From Chloroflexota bacterium (GTDB lineage: Bacteria > Chloroflexota > UBA5177 > JANWHV01), in contig JAICHN010000097.1 in assembly GCA_025924845.1 (NCBI GenBank), forward strand, positions 1 to 12,966: DNA of 12,966 bases, in the 5' to 3' direction. The position numbers and the translations under genes are program-made. Shown in pieces: positions 6,663 through 12,966 of this stretch. The notes under the pieces were generated by a model. That model worked only from the letters and a program-made list of their open reading frames with translations. It ran no database searches and was not told where the DNA came from. The number at the start of each line of letters is the position of its first letter. Position 1 is the first letter of the stretch.

Positions 6663-7142
6663 ATGGCTACTACACAACACGAAGTCGAGGCGTACGTGTC
6701 CCATCTCGCTTTCCCGGCCAGTAAGGAGGAATTGATCAATGGGCTTCTGGCCGGGGATGCGCCGGGCCGCATGATCGCCCTGGTCGAGCGCCTGCCCCGC
6801 GCAAACTACGCCGACCCGCAACACCTGCGCCAGGATCTTGAAGAGGTTTCACGGCTACACGCCGAAGAGGTGGCAACGGCTCGTACGTACGAGGACTTCC
6901 TCGCCATCGTGACCCGTCATGTCGGTGACCTACAGCATGTGACCAAGAATGCCTTTAACCATGTCGTAGCTTATGTCATCCATATCGCCCAACAACTCGG
7001 CACGCTGGACGAGACGAGCGCGCCGCCCATGCAACAACGGCTCGAGGCAGCCTTTGCCGGCATGCGCGACGCCATGTCCGATGTGTATGATGATGAAGCA
7101 CCCGTCGATCCGTGGGAGGATTTGCCTGACGTTCAGCGTTAG
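6663..7142 (+). CDS. DUF2795 domain-containing protein with C-terminal helical extension
   Basis: A 159-residue soluble, acidic protein of unknown function. Residues about 9-60 match the pattern of DUF2795 as I recall it: 'YVSHLAFPASKEELINGLL', then 'GDAPGRMIALVERLP' and 'YADPQHLRQDL'. These small helical domains are common in Actinobacteria and Chloroflexota and have no defined function. The remaining roughly 95 residues are mostly predicted helix, with 'TYEDFLAIVTRHVGDLQHV' and 'AFNHVVAYVIHIAQQL', and end in an acidic, Pro-rich tail. There is no membrane segment. The start at ATG 6663 is supported by a GAGAGG site and by where the domain begins. It is divergent from nudC and 215 bp before the CheW-like gene on the same strand, but structured DNA lies between, so operon membership is uncertain. 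Confidence 0.75.
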   Translation: MATTQHEVEAYVSHLAFPASKEELINGLLAGDAPGRMIALVERLPRANYADPQHLRQDLEEVSRLHAEEVATARTYEDFLAIVTRHVGDLQHVTKNAFNHVVAYVIHIAQQLGTLDETSAPPMQQRLEAAFAGMRDAMSDVYDDEAPVDPWEDLPDVQR

Positions 7143-7149
7143 TGCGGGA

Positions 7150-7254
7150 ACGACCATGCTCCTGGTCGTCTGTCACCGCTCTTTGGTCGTACGCCCCCGC
7201 CCCCGCGGTCCCCGGCCCGGCGTTCAGGGCGCATTATGCGTGATGACAGACGAC
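7150..7254 (+). promoter_or_regulatory. Inverted repeats with alternative pairings upstream of cheW
   Basis: ACGACC (7150-7155) can pair with GGTCGT at 7164-7169 (8-base loop) or with the second GGTCGT at 7185-7190. The first GGTCGT overlaps GTCGTCTGTCA (7165-7175), which is the exact reverse complement of TGACAGACGAC (7244-7254), an 11-bp repeat across a 68-base spacer. The short and long hairpins therefore exclude each other, as in attenuators or riboswitch-like leaders. They start just after the DUF2795 stop and end about 100 bases before the cheW start. No T run is seen, so regulation of transcription is only inferred. Confidence 0.45.
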
Positions 7255-7263
7255 TAGCCTCTA

Positions 7264-7278
7264 AAGCGCGCGGCGCTT
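7264..7278 (+). repeat. Perfect 6-bp hairpin AAGCGC-GCG-GCGCTT
   Basis: AAGCGC (7264-7269) and GCGCTT (7273-7278) form a perfect stem around a 3-base loop, 10 bases after the long 11-bp repeat and 80 bases before the cheW start. It could be a short terminator for the DUF2795 transcript or part of the cheW leader. The T run is only two bases. Confidence 0.35.
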
Positions 7279-7357
7279 GTGCCGATACCTGATCAAACGA
7301 GCGATACGACTCAGGTGTGGGCCGATCGCCTAAAGGTTGATAGAGACTGGCGTATCC

Positions 7358-7837
7358 ATGGAAGCAGCAATGCCCAACCCTGAGCTGGACCGGCAGGTGG
7401 TTATGTTCCGGCTCGGAGACGGTAGGTACGCGGTGGAAATCACCGCCGTCCGCGAGATCATCCGGCCCCAGCCTATCACGGTGGTGCCCCTGGCGCCGCC
7501 CTTCGTGGTCGGCGTACTCAATCTGCGCGGTTCCATTGTCCCCGTCCTCGATCTGCGCCGTCGCTGCGGTTTAGCCGCCGCTTCTCAAACGCGAGAGTCC
7601 CGGGTGGTCGTGGTCCAGGTTGAGGGCCTCACGGTCGGCTTGCAGGTCGATAGCGTCTCCGAGGTTGTCACCCTTTCACCTGATTGCATCGAGCCCGCCC
7701 CTAGCCTGACCGACGGCGGTCAGGAGCAACTGCTGCTCGGTGTAGCCCGCCTTGACCAACACCTGATCATGCTTCTGAATCTCGACGCGGCGGTCACTAC
7801 GGTTGGCCAGGCCACGCCGGTTGACGCCTTAGCGTGA
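7358..7837 (+). CDS. cheW: CheW-like chemotaxis coupling protein
   Basis: A 159-residue cytoplasmic adaptor made of one CheW domain, the SH3-like fold that links chemoreceptors to the CheA kinase. Family marks in order: 'VVMFRLGDGRYAVEI' (14-28), 'VREIIRP' (31-37), the central 'VVGVLNLRGSIVPVLDLRRR' (50-69) with the conserved N55-L56-R57-G58, 'VGLQVDSVSEVV' (93-104) and the closing 'LLGVARLDQHLIMLLNLD' (126-143). Nothing of CheA is fused, so it is a stand-alone coupler. The frame also opens at TTG 7337, but its AAGG is too close. ATG 7358 and ATG 7370 are the realistic starts, neither with a strong Shine-Dalgarno. A strong terminator follows, so it is not in the flagellar operon downstream. 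No cheA, receptor or cheY gene is in the window. A coupler for a non-chemotactic pathway is possible. Confidence 0.9.
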   Translation: MEAAMPNPELDRQVVMFRLGDGRYAVEITAVREIIRPQPITVVPLAPPFVVGVLNLRGSIVPVLDLRRRCGLAAASQTRESRVVVVQVEGLTVGLQVDSVSEVVTLSPDCIEPAPSLTDGGQEQLLLGVARLDQHLIMLLNLDAAVTTVGQATPVDALA

Positions 7838-7864
7838 ACGCGTTCGCCGCTCACCCCTGAAATC

Positions 7865-7927
7865 GCGGCCCCGCCGGCCGCCGGCATACACATCCCGCGG
7901 CGGGCGGGGCCGCTTCCGCTTTCTTCC
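7865..7927 (+). terminator. Strong intrinsic terminator after cheW
   Basis: GCGGCCCCGCC (7865-7875) is the exact reverse complement of GGCGGGGCCGC (7903-7913). After a G/G mismatch the stem continues with GCCGC (7877-7881) and GCGGC (7897-7901), giving a long GC hairpin. It is followed by a pyrimidine-rich tract with T clusters (7914-7927). It lies 27 bases after the cheW stop and separates cheW from the flagellar cluster. Confidence 0.75.
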
Positions 7928-7937
7928 TGGGCGTCGC

Positions 7938-7943
7938 TATACT
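7938..7943 (+). promoter_or_regulatory. Possible -10 box of the flagellar cluster
   Basis: TATACT matches 5 of 6 bases of TATAAT and sits between the cheW terminator and flgC, 71 bases before the start. The region 16-18 bases upstream has no clear TTGACA, and no FliA-type or sigma-54-type promoter is evident. A perfect AGGAGG at 7957-7962 lies between it and flgC but has no usable start after it. Confidence 0.35.
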
Positions 7944-8014
7944 CCCTCCGGCTACCAGGAGGCGGGCTTTCGACCCCGCTTGCATCGGGCTTGCGGCCCC
8001 TGGGGGAGTGAAGC

Positions 8015-8437
8015 ATGGGTCTGATCAATTCGCTGTCCATCACCGACTCGGCGCTCACGGCTGAACGCTTGCAGATGGATGTCATTGCCAACAATACGGC
8101 CAACCAGAATACCACGCACACGGCCGAGGGCGGACCCTATCGTGAAGAGGAAGTGGTCCTCACTCCCGGCGGCGTGGAGAACAACGTGCGGGGCGGCTTG
8201 GCGAACGCCGGGGTCCAGGTGGCTTCGATCGTGCAGGATGCACGGAAGCCGCGTTTGGTCTACGACCCCACCAATCCCGACGCGAACCAGCAGGGCTACG
8301 TGGCCTATCCCAATATCGATCCCATTACCCAGACCACCAATATGATGGCTGCTCAGCGCGCCTATCAAGCCAACATCACGGTGGCCGACAACGTGAAGTC
8401 CATGGCGCTTGATGCGATCAGCCTCGGCCATATTTAG
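8015..8437 (+). CDS. flgC: Flagellar basal-body rod protein FlgC
   Basis: A 140-residue proximal-rod subunit of the flagellum, exported by the flagellar type III apparatus without a cleaved signal. The N-terminal rod-protein motif is present (about 12-33: 'SALTAERLQMDVIANNTANQ'), followed by 'EGGPYREEEVVLTPGG' (38-53). FlgC-specific 'YDPTNPDANQQGYVAYPNI' covers 83-101, and the C-terminal helix 'MMAAQRAYQANITVADNVKS' (110-129) completes the family pattern. Length is normal. GGGGGAG ends 6 bases before the ATG, and an in-frame TGA at 8009 excludes a longer start. It opens a tight cluster with fliE, fliF, fliG, fliH and fliI. Normally flgB sits directly before flgC; here the upstream gene is cheW, beyond a terminator. 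Confidence 0.96.
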   Translation: MGLINSLSITDSALTAERLQMDVIANNTANQNTTHTAEGGPYREEEVVLTPGGVENNVRGGLANAGVQVASIVQDARKPRLVYDPTNPDANQQGYVAYPNIDPITQTTNMMAAQRAYQANITVADNVKSMALDAISLGHI

Positions 8438-8460
8438 TCGCCGCCGGAAGGAATGACCGC

Positions 8461-8814
8461 GTGAATCCGATTTCCAATATCCCCTCGCTGCCTCCATTCA
8501 GTATCCCGAACTCTACCGCGCTACCGGGTGTGCCCAGTCTACCGACCGACGCAACCTCACCGTCGCAACCGGTCGATGGGAGCGCCTCGACCGCCGCCGC
8601 TTTTACCCAATCGCTCACCGATGCGATTGGCAGCCTGTCGGGCGCCCAGAAAAATGCCGACGCGGCGGTGGCCGGGATCGCCGACAACAACGGCACCGAC
8701 ATTCATACCGCGATGATCGCCATGGATCAGGCATCGCTCAGCATGCAGCTCGCCGTGCAGTTACGGGACAAGGGCGTCGAAGCCTATCAAACTTTGCTCA
8801 ACATGCAGATGTAG
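8461..8814 (+). CDS. fliE: Flagellar hook-basal body protein FliE
   Basis: A 117-residue FliE, the small helical protein that joins the MS ring to the proximal rod. The conserved C-terminal half carries the family signature: 'AFTQSLTDAIGSLSGAQKNA' (47-66), 'IADNNGTDIHTAMIAMDQAS' (73-92) and 'LSMQLAVQLRDKGVEAYQTL' (93-112). The first 45 residues are Pro/Ser/Thr-rich and poorly conserved, as is usual. The start is GTG 8461, with GGAAGGA 8 bases upstream; the nearby ATG at 8453-8455 is out of frame and reads only three codons. The gene follows flgC by 23 bp and precedes fliF by 21 bp. Confidence 0.94.
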   Translation: MNPISNIPSLPPFSIPNSTALPGVPSLPTDATSPSQPVDGSASTAAAFTQSLTDAIGSLSGAQKNADAAVAGIADNNGTDIHTAMIAMDQASLSMQLAVQLRDKGVEAYQTLLNMQM

Positions 8815-8815
8815 C

Positions 8816-8835
8816 GGGAGAAGCTGAGACCTCCC
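8816..8835 (+). promoter_or_regulatory. fliF ribosome binding site within a small hairpin
   Basis: GGGAG (8816-8820), the best Shine-Dalgarno candidate for fliF, is the reverse complement of CTCCC (8831-8835), which abuts the ATG at 8836. The loop is 10 bases. Folding would hide the binding site. The spacing of 15 bases from GGGAG to the ATG is longer than usual. Confidence 0.35.
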
Positions 8836-10386
8836 ATGCAAGAGATCCAGATCACCATGCGACGGCTGTGGGATCAACTCAGCTGGGTCCAGCGCGGCGC
8901 CATTATCGGCGTCAGCGTGGCCACGCTGGGCGCCGTCTATTTCCTCTTCATGTGGGCAAGCGCTCCCTCCTACGCCGTCCTGTTCAGCAGTCTTTCCAAT
9001 CAAGACGCGGGCGCCATCACCACCCAACTTGATGCCGCCAAGGTGCCCTACCAACTCTCCGACGGCGGCACCACGATCATGGTGCCCTCGTCGCAAGTGG
9101 ACGCCGAACGGATCAAGTTGGCGAACCAGGGACTGCCCTCCTCGGGCGTGGTCGGTTTCTCCCTATTTGATAAAACCAGCATCTTCCAGGGAGACAGCTT
9201 CACTGAGCAGATCAATTACACCCGCGCTCTTGAGGGCGAGTTGACTCAGACTATTTCACAGGTCCAGGGGGTGCAGTATGCCAGGGTCAATATCGTGCTG
9301 CCCCAACAAGACCTATTCAGCAGCGATCAGGCCCAACCTACCGCGTCGGTCCTCCTCAAGATGGGTACGGGCGGGGCACTCTCCGGTGACCAAATCGCGG
9401 GCATTCAGCACCTCGTGGCCAGTGCCGTGCAGGGCCTCAAAGCGGACGCCGTTACCATCGTGGACGGCAACGGCACCATCCTCTCCAGCAACTCCGGCAC
9501 CGACCCCGCCGCTGCCGCCGGCCTAACCGCGCTCCAGGCCCAGACGCGCTACGAAAGCAACCTGGAGGCCCAGCTTGGCGCCATGCTCGATACGGTGGTG
9601 GGACCGGATAAGGCCGTGGTACGGGTGGCCGCGACCATGAACTGGACGCAGAGCGAGGCTACCGGCACCGTCTACGCGCCGCAAAGCCCTTCCAGCCCAG
9701 TCAGCAGCGCCAAGACCACGAGCAGCCGATCACAGGGGCCCTCCTCGGCGGCCGGCGGCGTGGCCGGCGTGGCCTCCAACGCCCCGACCTACGGGGCAAA
9801 CGCCCAGGGCACCACCACGTACACGCAAACCCAAAAGTCCGCCGATCTTACGTATGCCAATACCATGACCACCACCCACGTACTGGCCGCGCCGGGCGCT
9901 TTGCAACGGCTGTCCGTGGCCGTGATGTTGGACGGGGTGTCGGACCGCAAGGAGATCGCTTCGATCCGCCAGGCCGTCAAGGCAGCGGTCGGTTTGCAGG
10001 CGGCGCGCGGCGACCAACTGAGCATCACCAGCGTGCCCTTCGATCAGACCACCGCCAAGCAAGCCGCCGCCGCCCAGGCGTCCCAACAGCAACGCGACTT
10101 GATTCTCAGTATCGCCCGCTGGGCCGCCCTGATCATCGTACCGATCATCCTCCTGTTCCTCCTGCGCCGCCTGCTTGTACCGGCCCGATTGCGGCCCTAC
10201 GAGGCCGATGGGCGCGGCAACGTGCAGGTGCTTGAGCACGGCGGTGACCTGACCGGCGTCGTCCCCGTGGCGGCGTTGGAAGGGGCACATATGCAGTTAC
10301 GCCAATCACTGGCCGAGGTGGCGCGCGAAAAGCCGGAGATATTGGCGGGCATGATCGGACGCTGGATTGAAGAGGACCACGCATGA
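8836..10386 (+). CDS. fliF: Flagellar M-ring protein FliF
   Basis: A 516-residue MS-ring protein, the inner-membrane platform on which rod, rotor and export gate assemble. Two membrane helices frame the periplasmic part: about 20-40 ('RGAIIGVSVATLGAVYFLF') and about 428-447. RBM1/RBM2 run to about 220, with 'YAVLFSSLSNQDAGAI', 'GVVGFSLFD', 'TRALEGELTQTI' and 'ARVNIVLPQQDLF'. RBM3 follows, interrupted at about 280-335 by a Ser/Ala/Gly/Thr-rich segment at the place of the beta-collar. The cytoplasmic tail ends in 'LAEVAREKPEILAGMIGRWI', the helix pair that binds the FliG N-domain. Length is slightly below common FliF sizes. ATG 8836 is chosen; ATG 8857 would remove seven residues. The last codons overlap the fliG start by 4 bp (ATGA), pointing to coupled translation. 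Confidence 0.97.
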   Translation: MQEIQITMRRLWDQLSWVQRGAIIGVSVATLGAVYFLFMWASAPSYAVLFSSLSNQDAGAITTQLDAAKVPYQLSDGGTTIMVPSSQVDAERIKLANQGLPSSGVVGFSLFDKTSIFQGDSFTEQINYTRALEGELTQTISQVQGVQYARVNIVLPQQDLFSSDQAQPTASVLLKMGTGGALSGDQIAGIQHLVASAVQGLKADAVTIVDGNGTILSSNSGTDPAAAAGLTALQAQTRYESNLEAQLGAMLDTVVGPDKAVVRVAATMNWTQSEATGTVYAPQSPSSPVSSAKTTSSRSQGPSSAAGGVAGVASNAPTYGANAQGTTTYTQTQKSADLTYANTMTTTHVLAAPGALQRLSVAVMLDGVSDRKEIASIRQAVKAAVGLQAARGDQLSITSVPFDQTTAKQAAAAQASQQQRDLILSIARWAALIIVPIILLFLLRRLLVPARLRPYEADGRGNVQVLEHGGDLTGVVPVAALEGAHMQLRQSLAEVAREKPEILAGMIGRWIEEDHA

Positions 10387-11405
10387 GCACCGCGCCGCGC
10401 CGATACGAGGATTTGGACGGCAGTGACAAGGCCGCCGTGCTCCTGATGTGCCTCCCCTCGGACGGATCGGCCAACGTGCTGCGCCAGTTGCCCGAATCGC
10501 AGGTTGAACGTATCACGTCTCGCATGTTGGAACACGAGCAGGTCAGCCCCGAGGCTCAGGAGCAATTGCTGCGCGAGGCAGGCGACCTCGCCGCGGCCCA
10601 TGAGTACGTCATCGCGGGCGGCATCCCCTACGCGCATCGTCTACTGAGCGATGCGCTTGGGGCCGAACGGGCTCAGGAACTGATCGAGCGCCTGATGGCG
10701 CGGCTCAAGGCGCAGCCGTTTCACTACCTGGGCGGCGTGGAAGGAAGTCAGATCGCAACTTTCCTCCACAATGAGCACCCGCAGACCATCGCCCTCGTCC
10801 TCTCCCACCTCAATGCCCGACAGAGCGCCGATATTCTCACCCTCCTGCCCGAAAAACTGCAGCCGCAGGTGAGTCTCCGTCTTGCCAACATGGGCGCGAT
10901 CAATCCGGCCACGATCACCCAGGTGGAAACCGCCCTGAAGAAGAAACTCTCCACGGTGCTGGACAGCGAGTCGCGCAGCAAGACCGGCGGTGTCGAATTC
11001 CTGGTCAAGGTATTGACCAATGTCGATCGCGGCACCGAGCGCTCCATTATGGAGGATCTCGATACCGTCGATCCTGAACTGGCGGCTGATATCAAGCGGC
11101 AGATGTTCATGTTCGAGAATCTTGTGCAGCTTGATGATCGCTCCATTCAGCGTGTTCTGCGCGATGTGGATAGTCGCGACCTTGCCCTGGCCCTGCGCGG
11201 CGCCAACCCCCTGGTGCGGGACAAAGTATTCGCCAATATGTCGTCCCGCGCCGCCGACAACGTACGCGAGGAGATCGAGGCCAGCCCGCCGGTTCGCCTC
11301 CGCACCATCGAGGAGGCGCAACAGCGCATCGTGGATGTCGTGCGCCGGCTGGAAGAAGGCGAAGAAATCACGGTCAGCCGAGGAGGCGATGATGTCTTGC
11401 TCTAA
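10383..11405 (+). CDS. fliG: Flagellar motor switch protein FliG
   Basis: A 340-residue rotor protein that sits under the MS ring, takes torque from the stator and forms the switch with FliM and FliN. The N-domain (about 10-90) binds FliF. The middle domain bears the E131-H132-P133-Q134 motif that contacts FliM. The C-domain has 'MFMFENLVQLDDRSIQRVLR' (241-260) and the torque helix near 'NMSSRAADNVREEIE' (285-299). Aligning by eye to E. coli FliG with a constant offset of 8, the five charged torque residues are all kept in kind: R272 (K264), R289 (R281), E296 (D288), E297 (D289) and R305 (R297). This suggests an ordinary working rotor. It starts inside the fliF stop region (4-bp overlap), and fliH follows after 15 bp. 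Confidence 0.97.
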   Translation: MSTAPRRYEDLDGSDKAAVLLMCLPSDGSANVLRQLPESQVERITSRMLEHEQVSPEAQEQLLREAGDLAAAHEYVIAGGIPYAHRLLSDALGAERAQELIERLMARLKAQPFHYLGGVEGSQIATFLHNEHPQTIALVLSHLNARQSADILTLLPEKLQPQVSLRLANMGAINPATITQVETALKKKLSTVLDSESRSKTGGVEFLVKVLTNVDRGTERSIMEDLDTVDPELAADIKRQMFMFENLVQLDDRSIQRVLRDVDSRDLALALRGANPLVRDKVFANMSSRAADNVREEIEASPPVRLRTIEEAQQRIVDVVRRLEEGEEITVSRGGDDVLL

Positions 11406-11420
11406 GCCCAGGGCTACCCG

Positions 11421-12101
11421 ATGACCCGCGTGCTCGGTCGCACCACTCCCGGAGCGGCACAGGCATTACCACGAGCCTGGCGAGGAAGCTCGACCGGTCG
11501 GGACGAAGCGGGTGAGGCACGAGCCGAGGCGGCGCGTATTTTGTTCGACGCGCGAGTGCGGGCGCGCGCGCTCACCGCCGAGGCCAGGGCCGCCGCCGAC
11601 GCGGCGATCGCGGGCGAATCGCGCCAGGCCCGCGAACGCGGCTACGCCGATGGCCTGGAGCTGGCCCGCCGTGAACTGTCCCATATCGTGGAGCGCCTGG
11701 ACGGCCTGGTGGGCGCCGCCCGCGTCGCTCACGCCGAGAATGCCCAGCAGCTCGACCAGATGGCGCTTACCCTGGCTATTGCCCTGGCCCGCATGGTGGT
11801 GCGGCGTGAGTTAAGCAGTGTGCCGGATACGCTGCTCGACGTGGCGCGCGCCGCCCTGGCCGAGATGGCGGTGGAAGCGGAAGTATCGCTACGCGTCCAC
11901 CCTGAGGACGTGCCCTTGTTGCGCGACCGCTTACCCGAACTGGGCCTGGGTAGCCTGTTGGCGGTAGCCGTGGTAGGCGACCCTGGTCTGGCCGAGGGAT
12001 CGTGCGTGATTCGGAGCGGGCCAGGCGAGGTGGACGCCTCGGTCGATACCCAAATGGCGCGTGCGGAGCGTTTGTTAAGGGACCAGATCAGTGTTGATTG
12101 A
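11421..12101 (+). CDS. fliH: Flagellar assembly protein FliH
   Basis: A 226-residue FliH, the cytoplasmic regulator and stator-like partner of the export ATPase FliI. After a short basic N-terminus comes an Ala/Arg/Glu-rich helical, probably coiled-coil stretch (about 27-115). The C-terminal domain has 'LALARMVVRRELSSVP' (121-136), 'VSLRVHPEDVPLLRDRL' (155-171) and the closing 'GSCVIRSGPGEVDASVDTQM' (193-212), typical of the FliH/SctL/V-ATPase subunit E group. The sequence diverges strongly, so the call rests on this tail and on the position between fliG and fliI. The Shine-Dalgarno is weak (CAGGG region). The last 11 bases overlap the start of fliI. Confidence 0.93.
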   Translation: MTRVLGRTTPGAAQALPRAWRGSSTGRDEAGEARAEAARILFDARVRARALTAEARAAADAAIAGESRQARERGYADGLELARRELSHIVERLDGLVGAARVAHAENAQQLDQMALTLAIALARMVVRRELSSVPDTLLDVARAALAEMAVEAEVSLRVHPEDVPLLRDRLPELGLGSLLAVAVVGDPGLAEGSCVIRSGPGEVDASVDTQMARAERLLRDQISVD

Positions 12102-12966
12102 ACCAGGCACGAGTACCGTACTGCCGCACTTGATCGATCTGTCGCCCTCGCTTCGCCTATGCGCGCGGACCGGTACGGTGCGTGCGGCCATCGGCCTGAC
12201 TATCGAGGTAGAAGGATTGATTGGGGCGATCGGCGAGCAAGTCTCGGTTGAGGCGGGCTACGGCCGACCGGCAGTGCTATGCCAGGTCGTGGGATTCCGC
12301 GAGAGCCGCGCCATTCTCATGCCCTTCGGCGACCCGGCGGGTATCGCCTCGGGCGGCAAGGCACGAGCGGCCGGGCACGCTACGCAGATTACGGTGGGGC
12401 CGGGCCTGTTGGGCCGGGTAATTGATGGCCTCGGCCGGCCGATCGACGACGGACCGCCTCTGCATGGACGGCGGATTGGGGTTGAAGGCATCGCGGGCCC
12501 CGCCCATCCGCTACGCCGTCTCCCCATTACCGAGGCACTGACTACCGGAGTGCGCGTCCTGGACGGCTTCCTTACCTGCGGGCGCGGACAGCGCCTTGGC
12601 ATCTTCGCGGGCAGCGGGGTGGGGAAGAGCACGTTCATGAGCATGATCGCCCGAAACAGCGACAGTGACATTAACGTGATCGCGCTGATCGGCGAACGTG
12701 GACGCGAGGTGCGCGAGTTCATCGACCACAATCTGGGTCCAGAGGGATTGGCCCGTTCGGTGGTCATCGTGGCCACATCCGACCAGTCGGCGCTCCTCCG
12801 TCGCACCGCCGCGTGGACAGCTGCCACGGTGGCCGAATACTTCCGCGACGGCGGACGGCATGTGCTGTTCATGATGGATTCGGTCACCCGCTTCGCTATG
12901 GCCCAGCGCGAAATTGGTCTGGCCGTGGGCGAGCCGCCTACCACCCGCGGCTATACCCCCTCCGTA
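12091..12966 (+). CDS. fliI: Flagellum-specific ATPase FliI (3' end outside the window)
   Basis: The first 292 codons of FliI, the ATPase that helps unfold and deliver flagellar export substrates. The frame stays open from GTG 12091 to the right edge. An N-terminal beta-barrel (about 15-90) is followed by the catalytic domain: 'GLLGRVIDGLGRPID' (about 107-121), Walker A at 173-181 (AGSGVGKST, with K179 and S180), 'ALIGERGREVREFI' (about 195-208), 'TSDQSALLRR' (about 229-238) and Walker B 'VLFMMDSVTRFA' ending on D263 and beyond. The visible end carries 'AQREIGLAVGEPPTTRGYTP', the FliI/SctN/F1-beta motif. The GTG lies inside fliH (11-bp overlap), suggesting coupled translation; no other in-frame start is better placed. 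About a third of the protein is missing by window truncation, not by mutation. Confidence 0.95.
   Translation, partial: MLIEPGTSTVLPHLIDLSPSLRLCARTGTVRAAIGLTIEVEGLIGAIGEQVSVEAGYGRPAVLCQVVGFRESRAILMPFGDPAGIASGGKARAAGHATQITVGPGLLGRVIDGLGRPIDDGPPLHGRRIGVEGIAGPAHPLRRLPITEALTTGVRVLDGFLTCGRGQRLGIFAGSGVGKSTFMSMIARNSDSDINVIALIGERGREVREFIDHNLGPEGLARSVVIVATSDQSALLRRTAAWTAATVAEYFRDGGRHVLFMMDSVTRFAMAQREIGLAVGEPPTTRGYTPSV

Noticed and set aside
7165..7254. The 11-bp inverted repeat as ends of a miniature transposon
   Set aside because: No flanking target duplication is visible and the 68-bp interior has no element-like features; a leader structure fits better.
12258..12944. Minus-strand open frame of 228 codons
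   Set aside because: It is antisense to fliI, whose Walker motifs prove the plus-strand frame.

Overview
The window is a GC-rich bacterial chromosome segment, and I infer Chloroflexota, possibly a Thermomicrobia-like lineage. The main clue is the 700-residue protein at 3374-5476. It combines Ig-like domains, one membrane helix and a long Pro/Thr/Ser stalk of the 'PTATAT' kind that is very common in that phylum. The flagellar proteins belong to clear families, but nothing in them fixes the taxon. No mobile element, CRISPR array, tRNA or rRNA was seen.

Left part (1-3217, + strand): the last 43 codons of an unrecognised gene, then an M20 metallopeptidase/deacylase, an SDR oxidoreductase starting on the M20 stop codon, and, after a 139-bp gap holding a long inverted repeat, a Gfo/Idh/MocA oxidoreductase. 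The set looks like a small catabolic or amino-/sugar-acid processing cluster of unknown substrate.

Middle part (3218-7142): the predicted membrane protein with Ig-like domains (+) faces a NudC-type NADH pyrophosphatase (-) across a 31-bp gap. A 318-bp non-coding stretch separates nudC from a divergent 159-residue DUF2795-type protein.

Right part (7143-12966, + strand): a structured 215-bp leader, a CheW-like chemotaxis coupling protein, a strong intrinsic terminator, then the flagellar basal-body and export cluster flgC-fliE-fliF-fliG-fliH-fliI. These genes are tightly packed: fliF/fliG overlap by 4 bp and fliH/fliI by 11 bp. They build the proximal rod, the rod-MS-ring junction, the MS ring, the rotor/switch, and the regulator plus ATPase of flagellar export. 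fliI runs off the right edge. The usual first gene, flgB, is not upstream of flgC.

No clearly undescribed system was found. The best leads are the mutually exclusive inverted repeats before cheW, the orphan flgC start of the flagellar cluster, a possible hairpin over the fliF ribosome binding site, and the predicted topology of the 700-residue protein.
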